Positions 1 through 11,169 are shown, numbered from the stretch's first letter. The stretch is 64,000 bases of DNA from Pseudeuparius sepicola (GCA_963920635.1 OY987308.1:22907096-22971095); one strand, 5' to 3'. A program made the numbers and translations. The notes: generated from the letters alone by a model not told the origin.

Positions 1-189
1 ATCCCTATAAGGGTGGGGGGATGGGGGATGGGGGGGGGGGGCTCGGGACGCCCCGAAGGCGGATTTGTTTCGGACAGGTTAGGGTTTCGCTCCTGGGGAA
101 AGGGGGGGGAGATTATTTGGAGGTGAGTTTGCAGGTTCGGCTTTGTTTCGTGAAATATTCTCCGAAAATCGTCGGTAAATTAAAAAACC
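1..189. other. G-rich non-coding stretch
   Basis: Long guanine runs at the left edge, then mixed sequence leading into the 5S-like repeat. No gene is recognised. An open frame crosses it, but its product is low complexity. Confidence 0.5.
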
Positions 190-365
190 AATCATATTTT
201 CCACGTAGACTGCGAGGGAGTCGCCAGGGGACGCCTCCGGGTCACCCGCGCCGTACCGCGTCGTGCTAGATCCGGGTAGAGCGATATAGGGGCAAAGCGA
301 CGGCGCGCGCGGTCGTCTCGTGGATGGGTGACCCCCTTTAAATTATTTTGCCCAATAAAACTGCA
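190..365 (+). repeat. 5S-rRNA-derived repeat, copy 1
   Basis: The end of this copy resembles the internal control region of arthropod 5S rRNA: GGTAGAGCGAT, then an A-box-like AAAGCGACG, a GC-rich middle, and a C-box-like GGATGGGTGACC at about 323-334. The block GCGCCGT...GGTAGAGCGAT is shared with copies at 4.6-5.0 kb, 25.3-26.5 kb (reverse) and 32.0 kb (reverse). All end in TTATTTT-type sequence followed by a CCCAATAAAA-like word. It is too diverged to be a 5S gene and is best read as a SINE3-like (5S-derived) repeat. The upstream boundary is uncertain. Confidence 0.6.
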
Positions 366-636
366 ACAGGTGATAGATGTTCAAAAAATAATCGCACCTT
401 CTCGTATAAACTTTATCCTTTTAAGGCCTTATAAAAAAGTTACAGGGGGTTAAAGTTTTAAAAAATATTGTGGACTTTATTAAATATTTACCAAGTTGGT
501 CAAGATATTTAAGTCTAATTTGGTGCACGTTATAACGGCATGGGTTAGCATAAAACCTGTTAATATCAAACACCTTGATCAACCAGTGGCGTAGAAGTGG
601 GAAATTAGTATAATTGTTTTTAGAAAAAAAAAGAAA

Positions 637-775
637 CACAAGCTTAATAAAAAAAAACCTTTTCATATTAGATTACCTACATTGAAATTATTAAAGTTCT
701 CGGTTCAACTATACCATATTATAAGTGTATTTAAAAAAGAAACTAACGCTATAGTACAGGGTGCGGCCAATTCAA
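637..775 (+). repeat. Direct repeat, left copy
   Basis: Diverged copy of the stretch at 1585-1705, sharing CACAAGCTTA, a GTTCTC(A/G)GTTCAACTA word and AAGTGTATTTAAAAAA. The two copies lie on either side of the left arm of the large inverted-repeat element. The remaining AT-rich sequence between 366 and 832 shows nothing recognisable. Confidence 0.5.
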
Positions 776-1584
776 ACGGAAAAAGTGCGTTACGAGAAGA
801 CAGGTTAACATAAAGTCGTCATTCATATTGTAGTCAAATTATTTTAAGAAGTCCTTACTGGGACTGTCAATTGGTAATTTCACCATCCTAAGTTGGCATC
901 AATGCAGAAAAAAATGCAACCGGGTCATAAGTCCAGGTCAGTAGCGAGCCCATTTGCACAATGAATAACTACTAATAACACGAACAAGAACAACACAGAT
1001 AACGGCAAAACTCACGAAACGTACAAAACCCGCGAATATTTTCACTGCCCAAAGTTTGAACCCTTTTGAACATCCGGAAAACCTTCACTGTCACTTTCAC
1101 AACACCGAAATAAAATTTGCCTGAGTACGCACCATAGACGCTGTCGCAAGTAGCTGATTATACCAAAATGAAAGTGTTCCATGACGTTTGAAATTATTAT
1201 TGAAATGAGTTGTAGTCATAGTTATTTTTATTTGTAGGGGTATAATTGTGATTGCAATAGGGTTTTTATTTTATTACGTTCTTTTTTTCGTATCACTCGG
1301 ATAACTTTTCACATCATAAATCAATGAGTGACGTTATTAACTGTTTGCGACGCATATACCGATGTTATACCCATGGTTAACAGAAAGTTCCTAGGGATTT
1401 TGTGGAGAATGTCATCTGACAAAATCGGGACTTCGGACTTCTTACAGTAATCGGGGTATAGTAAAAATTAAGGGAAATCGATGGTGTACTCGGATTTATA
1501 ATAATCACACTCGGGATTAGAAGACGCACTTTAGTCCCTTGGTACATAGAATTTTCTAACTCGTGTAGTTTATTTAAGTAAAAA

Positions 1585-1705
1585 ACACAAGCTTATTAAA
1601 AAAACTTTTTTCATATTTTATATGGAAATTATTAGAGTTCTCAGTTCAACTACACTAATAAGTGTATTTAAAAAACAAAACTAAGGCTATAACACAACAC
1701 CGGCA
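1585..1705 (+). repeat. Direct repeat, right copy
   Basis: Partner of 637-775, about 950 bases apart. This copy lies inside the large inverted-repeat element, just beyond its left arm. Confidence 0.5.
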
Positions 1706-1895
1706 TTCATTTTTTGGCCTAAAACCTCCTAAATAGGCGCATTATTAACACCCCATCGACTTTAAGTGGCTTAGTCCGCCCTTACCACGTGTTTCTTTGG
1801 CAAAAAAGACGCCGCCGTGTCGCTGACAAACAGCAACGGGTGCAAAAGGCCTCTATAGGGCGGATTCTTCCCTTTTTACTGTTTTTTTTTATCCC

Positions 1896-1925
1896 CGAGA
1901 GGGAGAGGAGGTATAAATAGATCAC
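1896..1925 (+). promoter_or_regulatory. Possible TATA box after a purine-rich tract
   Basis: GAGAGGGAGAGGAGG is followed at once by TATAAATAG (1912-1920). This resembles a GAGA plus TATA core promoter inside the 3.36 kb element. No initiator is evident at the expected distance and no coding frame follows, so it may be chance. Confidence 0.25.
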
Positions 1926-2447
1926 TGGCACATGTGCCCCCGACAAGCGACGCTACTTAGCATCGATAATGACTCGCTCAAAAAAACGATTTTTATCTGT
2001 CCAGAATCGGCTGGGTTTCGACCGGAAGCTGTACGCCAGTCACGCCACCACGCCCACGCTTCGGCTATTTTGACACTTGCCGATACCGACAGGTGGCCGC
2101 ATTCGCACGGCGGTGGCGCCATCTGGCGTCGGTAAGCCGATACGGTCGACCGCACGGTCGATTGACGTTGACGTGTGAAAAATTTGACGGCATGCAAAGG
2201 ACGTTGTTAGAGTCATTATTCGCCGAATACGACAATAAATCTTATACGCGACTGAATTTAAGATGCCAACGCCCCGACGGGCACTACGCGAACTAACTAT
2301 ATGGGCCATTGTCACCTCTAGCTTTGAGCACACTTTGGGTTTACACTGCGTTGTTCTTTGTTCTTGATCATTGTTATTGTCGTCTTCTATATAATTTTGT
2401 GGTCGTCTTCATAAAGTTATTTGGTTATTAGGTAAAAGTTCCCCCCG

Positions 2448-2469
2448 ACAATCGGCGCGCGCCGATTGT
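2448..2469. repeat. 22-base perfect GC-rich palindrome
   Basis: Perfect palindrome, ACAATCGGCG joined to its reverse complement through a central CG. It sits in the interior of the large inverted-repeat element. It could be a dimeric protein site or a replication hairpin; the role is unknown. Confidence 0.8.
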
Positions 2470-4571
2470 GGGGCGAAAACAGCGGCCGGGCCGGACGTAA
2501 ACACGGCACAAATCTTTCCAAATTTCGGATTTTCCGCGGGTTTCCGCGAAGTTTCGATGTTGCAAAAGGTGCAAAATAGTGTGGTGATCAGTTTGAGCTG
2601 CATATAGTAAAAATTCATCCGGATTATAACCACAAATATCGCCATGAAAAGTGAGGTGTCAAAGGAAATTTGAAAATTCATTTTCTCGGAAACTACGCCC
2701 GAGCACCAAAAACTAAGGTCAGATTCGTGTTCAGGGATCCCGAAAATAGGGGGGTAGCCAAAATTTAAAAAAAAATCGGGGCAGACATACACCGCGGGAA
2801 ACTGTACTTACCGGTTATTATAAAGTTTAAACATTATTGTTTATGATTTATGTAATTGCAAAGGCAACAGGCAACTAAAAATGAACTAAAAGCAGAATTC
2901 GAAATAGAGAACTTTGTTGGTTAAATTAAATTGATTCGAAACTTGTTCCATCTCGAAAATGTTTTCAGGAACAAAAAATGTTTAGGTTAGGACCTCGGCG
3001 ATCTAATCAAGACGGTTTTTCGTCCGAATCTCGCACTAAAACTTCGTAATTACACTGCATACACTTTAGCATGTTCAAATTCCACTTCTGATAACTGTGA
3101 GAGGCCTTTTGGGCGTGGTAATCATAATAAAAATCACATTTTACTTGCTTTATTTCATTTTCTAACAACTCTCTCTTTTTTGGCACAAGCGTGGCGGAAA
3201 TATTTAAACATTTGAATTCAACTGTTGTTATTTACCACATTATTATAATAGTCAACTTTAGAAAATAAAGGTTTTTTGACTGATTTTGAACAAAACAGAA
3301 AACATAATATACGGATCAACAAAATGGCATGACCCCTAGACTTAGTTTAGCATTGAGCCTACAGGGGGCGTATTTCTTAAATTCAATGGCGTATAGAAAG
3401 GCCATCGTTCGGATTCCAGAATAATCGATTTAATTTCGGAATAGTCAATTATTGGACGGCGACATTTGTATTTCAGAATAGTCGATTCCATTTCATAAGT
3501 AAAAAAAAATTGTGTTACCTCCCCGTTGACACTTTGTATTATATGTGTTCCACAATCCACAGATAACGGTATACCCCGATTACTGTAAGAAGTCCCGATT
3601 TTGTCAGATGACATTCTCCACAAAATCCCTAGGAATTTTCTGTATAGCATTGGTATAATGTGTCTCAACCAGTTAATGACGTCTCTCATTGATTTATGAT
3701 GTGAAAAGTTACCCAAGTAATACGAAAAAAAGAACATAATAAAATAATAACCCTATTGCAATCAGGTTTATGCCTCTACAAATAAAAATAACTACGACTA
3801 CAACTCATTTTAATAATAATTTCAAACGTCATGGAAACACTTTCAATTTGGTATTTTGGTATAATCAGCTACTCGCGGCTGCGTCTGTGGTGCGACTGGT
3901 GCGTACTCAGGCAAATTTTATTTCGGTGTTGTGAAGTGACCGTGAAGGTTTTCCGGGTCGTTCAAAAGGGTTCAAACTTTGGGCATTGAAAATATTCGTG
4001 GGTTTTCTACGTTTCGTGAGTTTTTCCGTTATCTGTGTTGTTCTTGTTCGTGTTATTAGTAGTTATTCATTGTGCAAATGAGCTCGTTACTGACCTGGAC
4101 TTATGACCCGGTTGCTGCATTAATGCCAACTTAGGATGGAGAAATTACCAATTGACAGTCCCAGTAAGGACTTCTTAAAATAATTTGACTATATGCCAGC
4201 TAGGAGAACGAAAATTAAACTCTTCTGCGCACCTACGCCACTTCGACAAAAGCGCGGCCAACTTATAAAAAATAGTCCTGAAATTAGTCTCACTGACACA
4301 ACGTCAGTCATCAATTTCATCCAACAACAGAATGTAGGCACCTAGAGACACCTTGGTGTATATGTGGTTGCCTAGCTCACTATAAACGAGTCAAATTTGC
4401 GTTTAAAAATAAAATTTAGCCATGATTTTGTCGAATAAGCGTCACCTTTGACCTCAAAGTACCTGTGTATCGTGATGTGTTCTTTATGTCCACTTGGACA
4501 ATTTCTGACATAAGAAAATTCTCAATGGCGGGGCGTTTTTTTTTTGGGACCCTTTCAAAGTTTTAAGGGCG

Positions 4572-5363
4572 TCCCACAATGGAATTTCCCGAAAATTTTT
4601 GTCGGTTACCACTTGATTTTAAATATTTTTTCTTGAAATCGGCATTAAAAGCTCAGAAAATCATCATTAAAAGCTCAGAAATCGGCACTGAAGTAGCCCA
4701 TTATTGTACGATTTTTTCAATAAGTAGGCCTTGGCGAGATGTAAACATCAAACGTCAGACGCGAAGCCATCGCCCGTCAAAAGTGACCAAATATTTATTA
4801 TTTTTTTATTAACGTTTCATACACATTGCGAAATTGTTACCTATAGCAGCGCAATCTTTCAGTATAAATATTTTAGTAGGTGTGAATATCAATATATCTT
4901 TCACGGAGACTGCACAACAAGCAGCAGTTTGGAGTTTCTGTTGGGAAGCGCCGTGCCTCGTCATCTTAACCTAGGTAGAGCGATCGTCAAAGTCAAGCAA
5001 CGACACGCGCAGTGGGTTCATGGATTTTTTGCCTAATAAAACATTTTTTTCCGATTTCAAAAAAATATAATATGTAGCTCGGTTCTGAAGTTCTTTTTAT
5101 GACTCGTGTGATTTATTTGCCTCGGCCAGAGGCCTCGGAAACTACATTCCACATGAGTCATAAAAAGTTGAATTCAGTGCCTTCGTACATAAATAATTAT
5201 TATTATTAAACATTCCTGAAAAAATCGACTGTGAAATTTTATGACATCATAACTTTTCCATGTTAGGGGTGTCACAGCTGATTTTTTCACAGCTGATTAT
5301 TTCAGAATCCTAATACAATGGTAACCTTGTCCGGCAAAAATTTTCGGGAAATTCCGTTGTATT
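4572..5363. mobile_element. Element with ~35-base inverted ends enclosing a 5S-type repeat
   Basis: GGAATTTCCCGAAAATTTTT at about 4580 recurs in reverse complement at about 5330-5351. Both are next to a GGTTACCA/TGGTAACC word and a CAAYGG edge. The copy of the 5S-derived repeat at 4625-5040 lies between these ends. No coding capacity is seen. Confidence 0.5.
4625..5040 (+). repeat. 5S-rRNA-derived repeat, copy 2 (near full length)
   Basis: Starts TTTTTTCTTGAAATCGGCA and runs through a body containing TAAGTAGGCCTTGGCGAGA and CGTCAGACGCG. It ends with a 5S-like region: GGTAGAGCGATCGTCAAAGT at about 4974, A box CAAAGTCAAGCAACG, then GGTTCATGGA and CCTAATAAAA. The same body occurs in reverse at 25.25-26.51 kb and in part at 21.43 kb. 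The 5S-like promoter lies at the 3' end, unlike classical SINE3 elements with a 5' 5S head. Confidence 0.7.
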
Positions 5364-5369
5364 TGTAAT

Positions 5370-6025
5370 TTCACATTTCTATCTTAACTTTTCACCAAAA
5401 GTTTGTTACACCACCGGATAGCTCTTGAAAAGTTAAGGTAGGGATGTGAAATTCATTTTGTACTATCTCAACCAGTTTTGCCTAATTTTGCTTCATAAAT
5501 TATTTTCAGAATAGTCTGCAGATTTTATGAGAAAAAAAACTTTCGCTCCATCAACTTTGCTAATATATACGTACATAATATTATGAACCCCCAACCAAAG
5601 CATTTTGTTTACCGATTCCAAATATGGCTTGCGCGATTTTTTTATTGTTTTATTACATAGGTATATGTTTAATCCTTCTACATCTTTAAATGCCTCTTTC
5701 TGCCTGTAAGCCTTAGGGGTTTAATAAGTCAATTGTGGCTTTTATAAAACAATGGAGGACTTTTTCCTTTGTTGTATACGCGAGGTAAACAACGATAAAT
5801 AACATAATGGCAGTTTTTATTACGAGGTTTTCGACAGGACGAGATAAGAAAAAAATTGGTATGGTCATTTGTTTGTTAATTCTTAGTTTGTCGTACTTGT
5901 ACTAAAATCAAATAACTCTTACGCCTGAGCCGCACTGAGGCACGACCATTATTTAATTTTACTTTTACAATTGCTTACGTCAAAATATTTCGGAGAAAAA
6001 TGTATTGGCTTAATTAAAATAAGTC
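5370..6025. other. AT-rich stretch, nothing recognised
   Basis: No gene, structured RNA or clear repeat boundary was found. It contains one long run of diverged AT-rich sequence. Confidence 0.5.
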
Positions 6026-6029
6026 AAAA

Positions 6030-6245
6030 CATCGACAAAATTATTTGTGGCAGTGTCTAAATAGCTGAAAACAACAAGATAAAACCGCATAAATACGCTT
6101 TTGCGATCGAGTACCTACGTCCCTGTTGCCAGACGCGCTGATATTTTATGGCCTATCGACCAATCGCCTTGTTTCGCGGAACGTCATCGATCACGTGCTT
6201 CTATTTACGCCAGGCGTAGGAGTTACTTGATTTTAGTATAGTGAG
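6030..6245 (+). repeat. Dispersed repeat, copy 1
   Basis: Shares TTATTTGTGGCAGTGTCTAA, GCGATCGAGTAC and TTTACGCCAGGCGT, in the same order, with 18465-18615. The copies differ by substitutions and by an insertion here. Family unknown. Confidence 0.6.
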
Positions 6246-6844
6246 GAAACATTGCCACAGAGAATACACACTACAAAACAGCATTTACTGTACACCCCCT
6301 TTGTAAAAACAAGTAAACACCGACTATTTGGTCTGAAAACACTCTCGATGTTTGAAGGAACACGTCCAATAACAGAGATGAGAGGCCGGGGGGGCCGTCA
6401 ATTTTATGAATGTTCATTCGAACTTCCTTTCTAGACTAGTTGAACCGGTCGCTATTTTTTACGCGTTTGTAAAAACGAGGCGGATACCTCGTGTTTGTGA
6501 AGCGGGGAAGTCGACGATTAGGGACTTATTTTAAAGACAGAACCCCTTATAAATAAAATATTTCCAGTTCTTTTATTAGTTTTGTCAACATGGCCCTATC
6601 CCACTAGGTGGAAATTGAAATTAAATAGTAATTAAATATCAATAGTTACTATATTTTTGTAATTATATCAAAACTTAAAAACAATTGATATTTGCCGCTA
6701 TTTAAACAACAAACGAATTGTTATATTTTTGGAGTTTTATTACCTTTAATATAGGTAGGTATCAATGTCATTTTGAATAATTAGATTTCTATAAAAGAAC
6801 TCTCGGGCAACTAAAATTATTATTATTATTATTATTACTTATAC

Positions 6845-7591
6845 GTTAGACAAGGAAAAATGGAAGACACACCGCGCTTGCCTACCCTGCCGTGTATAGA
6901 TTTTGTTACGTCGTTTTTAACGGCGGCCATTTTATATGTGGCAGACAAAGCGAGTACGTTGTGAGTTAATTTCGTGAATTTGTGTATTAAAGGTAACAGT
7001 GATTAAGGGGAAATATACTCTTACGATGGTGAATTGATCAGAGTTTGGTTGCAAAAGCAGAAGTGAAAAGCAAGAGCCCGGGATTTCGTTTCACAGGTAA
7101 ATATTTGAAAAGCTACCTTTGAAAGATTCCCTAAAACTTTATTTTTTCTCAATATAACTTCTTCAAATTCCTTCTACCTTTTAGTATGATAAAGTGCAAT
7201 ATTTTGTTTGTAAATAGTACCAATATACTTATTTTTTAACATCGTTTTTATTGAAAATTTCTGAATTGATTATGATAGTTTCATAGAATATGGGCTGGTT
7301 TCCATGAGCGTGTATTATTTATTTTATTTTGGTTGATTCGAAATCGCCACAAATAGATATATATTTCAGCACTTGACACTAGCTTTACATTTGGGAAATT
7401 GCAAATTGCAAATAAATGCCAATATTTCAAATTACATGCGAGTCGAAATTAACTACCTTGTCATTTTTAACATTTTTGCGACATTGGCTAAGAACGCGTT
7501 TCATGCTACGCCACTGGCCTGTCGAGCGATGTGGCAGTCGGTAACAGGGCCGCGGGCGCTGTTAGGCGTTCTCTCTCTTTCCTTGTCTAAG
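6845..7591 (+). mobile_element. P-like (THAP) non-autonomous DNA transposon
   Basis: The ends are near-perfect inverted repeats: GTTAGACAAGGAAA on the left, and CTTAGACAAGGAAA on the right in reverse complement. They are flanked by an exact 8-base direct repeat ACTTATAC (6837-6844 and 7592-7599), the target-site length of P and hAT transposons. A THAP-type first exon with splice donor lies at 7026-7096, which points to the P superfamily, whose transposases start with a THAP zinc finger. The rest of the transposase is missing. The right-hand 200 bases recur at 57390-57575. Confidence 0.8.
7026..7096 (+). pseudogene. THAP zinc-finger first exon with a nonsense codon
   Basis: Reads MVN, stop, SEFGCKSRSEKQEPGISFHR, then a splice donor GTAAAT after AG at 7096. 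THAP domains start M-x-x-C-x4-C, and their first intron typically falls just after the SFHK/R motif, as here. The codon for the first zinc-binding cysteine is TGA (7035-7037), one base from TGC or TGT. The second cysteine (codon 9) and the SFHR end are intact. No second THAP exon with the expected histidine and P-x-D motifs was found, so this is a relic of a P-like transposase or THAP host gene. Confidence 0.65.
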
Positions 7592-7792
7592 ACTTATACA
7601 AAACGGAAATGTGACGAACCAAGAAAGTAACATTCTCAAAATATATTCTGGGGTGATTTTACACTTTATTGCGCAAATATTTAATTTTTTGTACCTACAC
7701 ATAGCTTATTAGGTATAGGTACAAAACTTATTTATTTCTTATTTCCTTGATCCATCAAGTAAAATAAAAAATGAAACTGCTTGGTCTATGTA

Positions 7793-8395
7793 CAGGGTGT
7801 CCCATTTTGGGTGTTTTTGGGTGTTTTTCTCAAAAATCTCGGTTATTATTAAAGCTAGAGGGTTGCGGTTTTCACGTCACCGTACTACTTTTTTGAGAGG
7901 AATTTGGTGGACCAATCAGATTTTAGATACGTTTTATAGTTTCCGCGCATTGGCGCACGACTGATATTTTCGATTTTTTGGAAACCTCTCTCCTGGCTTC
8001 AACTTATACATATCGACTAATTTAATCAACTATTTTTATAGATTTTTTGGCGTAGAACCGAATGGAATAATTAGTTTTTTTGGTAGCGTTAATAGTTTTG
8101 AGATATGAACTATGGTTTCCATTAAAAAAATATAACTTTGGTTCATATCTCAAAAAGTATTAACGCTACCAAAAAACTAATTATTCCATTCGATTCTACG
8201 CCAAAAAATCTATAAAAATAGTTTATTAAATTAGTCGATATATGTAAGTAGTAGCCAGGAGATAGGTTTCCAAAAAATCTGGTTGGTCCACCAAATTCCC
8301 CTCAAAAAAGTGGTACAGTGACGTGAAAACCGCAACCCTCTAGCTTTAATAATAACCGAGATTTTTGAGAAAAACACCCAAAATGGGACACCCTG
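7793..8395. mobile_element. Hairpin MITE, CAGGGTGTCCC ends
   Basis: Nearly the whole element is one inverted repeat. It begins CAGGGTGTCCCATTTTGGGT and ends with the reverse complement, bounded by TA at 7791-7792 and 8396-8397. The arms are about 250-300 bases, with a short unmatched insertion in the left arm near 7930-7970. The TA target and CAGGG ends fit a Tc1/mariner-type MITE. No coding capacity. Confidence 0.8.
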
Positions 8396-8844
8396 TACAA
8401 ACACTTTAAAATAGACGTCTTATTTTTCGATGTTCTTTCAGCCCTAGAAGTCTGCACACCGTTTTCTGAAACACCGTGCATAAATAATCGAAAGATTTAA
8501 AAAAAACGCTTGTCTCCTGCGGTGAAAAGTAAAAGCCAACGCCACAGGCCCAAGTATTATTGAGGTAGGCTTGGCATTTGCGTCTGATAATGTTCGCATT
8601 CAAAGGAGGTTGAAAAATACAACAGTTGATATACGGTTTGGCATAAAAACCCAGAGATTACGACTTGCGAGCTGTGCGTACGCTTATTTTATATATATTC
8701 GAAATTCCCGGGAAAATACGAGCGAATAACAATTTTTCGTTCCAGATTTTGTATCGGATTTATGTGTCACAGTCACACCACCATCACTTCTAGCTATTAG
8801 CTATACGGGGTGATTGACTTTTTATGTTTAGGAACAACTATCTA

Positions 8845-10828
8845 CAGTTCACGGATGCGGTAAATAAGAGGACAAATGGACCAAAATGTGAAAGATACCA
8901 AAAAATTTTATTCTTTATAAAAGTTTTTGCTTGCTTTAAAAATAAGATCCACGATGCCAAAAATTTGTTTTTTTGTACAGGGTATGCAAAAAAACAAAAA
9001 CGTAAAATTTGATGAAGAGTAAAGTTGGCTTTTTATAAATTTTAATGCAAAACGTTAAATAAAAAACCTGTTTGAAATTTTATTCTTATTCCAGATTTTC
9101 AAGGAAAAATTTGACATTTCTAAATTACTCTTTTAAAACCGGAATTTTTCCAAGTCATATTCTGACCTTTTTATTTGATTACGCCATCGCCATTGATAAC
9201 TGTTACTGTGACATATTTGTCAAAATAAGAACTATGTTGTCTTTAGAGCAAAGAATATTTATAATCCAAAATTACAGAAACGGCGAGAATAGTTATCGCT
9301 ACGTTATTGAGAAGTTTCAAGAAAAGTTTCCAAATGTACAATTATGCATAAGTTCAGTACATAAGTTAGTAATCAGATTTAAAAAAACTGGATCCGTTAA
9401 TGATTTAAAGAAGACGAAAAAAAGATACGACGAAAACGATGCTTCTACAGTATTAATTTGTCAATCTATTGATGAACATCCTATGCTGTCTTTAAGAAAA
9501 CGAGCCCAAAGTTTACAAATCTGTAAAAAATGCCATATTCAAAATGTGTTGAAGGAAAATAAAATTTATCCTTTTACACCAATTTTTAACCATACTTTGG
9601 AAGATGGGGACAGTTACAAACGCTTGGATTTTTGTTTGTGGGTCGGTGATGAAACTCTAAATAACAACGTGAACTTTCATAAGCTGATAATGTTCTCAGA
9701 TGAGTCAACCTTCAGTACAAACGGCACTGTAGCCTCTCACCATGTGAGATACTGGAGTAGGAGAAACCCAGAGTTTAGAATTGCGAACCGCCGCCAGTAT
9801 TTTAAAAAAGTAAATGTTTGGTGCGCCATTTCCTATTATGGGATTATAACATATGTTTTGATAATACGTGTTTTACAGACATTCTTATTTGCATATGCTG
9901 GAGTCATTTCTGTCAGACAAGTTAGAAGAATTGCCTCTTCAATATGGCCAAAATATGTATTTTCAGCACGATGGGTGTCCTGCCCATTATACTACAGAAG
10001 TCAGGGATTGGCTCAATCGCAAATTTGGAAATCGATGGATGGGCCGAAATGGTCCAATTTTGTGGCCCCCTAGGAGTCCCGACTTGACAATTTGTGATAG
10101 TTTCTATGGGGGCGCATTAAACAACTAACATATGAAAGACCCATTGAAAATAACGAAGAAGTTTTAAAGCAGAGAATTTTAAGAGCGATAGAATCAATTT
10201 CACTAGGAGAAATAAGAAGCAGCTTTAGCCATTTACGACGTCAGTTAGAAAAATGCGTAGAATATGGAGGAGAAGTTTTTGAAAAATAAAAATAATGCGC
10301 ACCTAATTGTTTTAAAGTTTAATAAAATAAGAAATATTTCTCGAGTATTACAATTATTATTATTTAATATTCCATTAGTAATTTTATTTAACCTGTCAGT
10401 AATTTTGGATTATAAATAATATTCTTTGCTCTAAAAACATCTTTCTTATTTTGACAAATACGCCACAGTTATCAAAGGTGTAATCAAATAAAAAGGTCAG
10501 AATATAACTTGGAGAAATTTCGGGTTTAAAAGAGTAATTTAGAAATTTCAAATTTTTCCTTGAAAATCTGGAATAAGCATTCTTTTAAAATTTCAAACAA
10601 GTTTTTTATTTGACGTTTTGCATTAAAATTTATAAAAAGCCAACTTTTCTCTTCATCAAATTTTACGTTTTTGTATTTTTTGCATACCCTGTACAAAAAA
10701 ACAAATTTTTGGCATCGTGGATCTTATTTTTAAAGCAAGCAAAAACTTTTATAAAGAATAATATTTTTTCGTATCTTTCACTTTTTGGTCCATTTGTCCT
10801 CTTATTTACCCCATCCGTGGACATACTG
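8845..10828 (+). mobile_element. Mariner-like element with ~440-base inverted ends
   Basis: Left end CAGTTCACGGATG and right end (reverse complement) CAGTATGTCCACGGATG are flanked by TA (8843-8844 and 10829-10830). The inverted similarity continues about 440 bases inward, past the transposase start codon, so the right end holds an inverted copy of the first transposase codons (about 10395-10440). The left copy is the start of the pseudogene at 9234. Confidence 0.85.
9234..10289 (+). pseudogene. DD41D mariner transposase, two frameshifts
   Basis: The family cuts and pastes DNA at TA sites using a DDD/E RNase-H-like fold. The start chosen is MLSLEQRIFIIQNYRNGENS, the usual opening of insect transposases with an N-terminal helix-turn-helix (DUF4817-like). 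The catalytic aspartates are visible: D1 in FSDEST (codon 9699), D2 in FQHDGCPAHY (codon 9970), and D3 in PRSPDLTICD (codon 10096). D2 and D3 are 41 residues apart, as in the DD41D (rosa-type) group. A frameshift near 9855-9867 separates D1 from D2, and a single-base loss near 10118-10121 breaks the frame after D3. The C-terminus then continues to a stop at 10287-10289. Non-functional in this copy; the source family may be recent because few other defects are seen. Confidence 0.85.
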
Positions 10829-11078
10829 TATACTATTATTTTCCTTTCGTTAGGTAGCTGTTCAAAATGCGTAGCCAACAAGCTATATAAGCATGGCCAA
10901 TGTAATGTATTATATTTTTTCTGCAACCGACAATTTCATATTATACCTATACCTACGTACTTTAAACTTGAAGAACACTATGGAGTAGATTGTGAGTAAT
11001 AATCTTCATAGTAACCATTGTTTATTACTAAAAGTGATAATCAGTGATAAATATAAGAGGCAGAATGCAGCGATAATT

Positions 11079-11165
11079 AAAAAAAAGTCGGGGCTTCGTG
11101 TAGGGCTTGAACCAGGGACCTACAATTTACTAGTCGGGTGCTGTGACCCTGCTAAATTCGTGCGT
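11079..11165 (-). tRNA. Degenerate tRNA-like (Thr-type) sequence
   Basis: Read on the minus strand: TAGCAGGGTCACAGCACC, then CCGACTAGTAA, then a B box GGTTCAAGCCC (11103-11113), followed by eight T's (11079-11086) as a Pol III stop. This order matches a tRNA body, and an AGT anticodon can be read. The anticodon and T stems pair poorly, so it is a tRNA pseudogene or SINE head rather than a working tRNA. Confidence 0.35.
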
Positions 11166-11169
11166 ATCA

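Larger units (their letters stand above)
833..4189. mobile_element. 3.36 kb DNA element with ~620-base inverted arms
   Basis: The arm at 833-1460 is repeated in reverse complement at 3570-4189. Both arms start GTCAAATTATTTTAAGAAGT and stay clearly alignable for about 620 bases. A TA dinucleotide flanks each end (831-832 and 4190-4191), as in TA-targeting DNA transposons. No transposase-like frame exists inside. The 131-codon frame on the minus strand at 3342-3737 straddles an arm boundary and looks fortuitous. The interior holds the 1585-1705 direct repeat, a possible TATA box and a 22-base perfect palindrome. The superfamily is not identified. Confidence 0.75.

Noticed and set aside
2409..2792. 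127-codon frame on the minus strand
   Set aside because: Interior of the large inverted-repeat element, crosses the 22-base palindrome, no family similarity seen.
3342..3737. 131-codon frame on the minus strand
   Set aside because: Crosses the boundary of an inverted-repeat arm of a transposon; the same arm elsewhere is not open.
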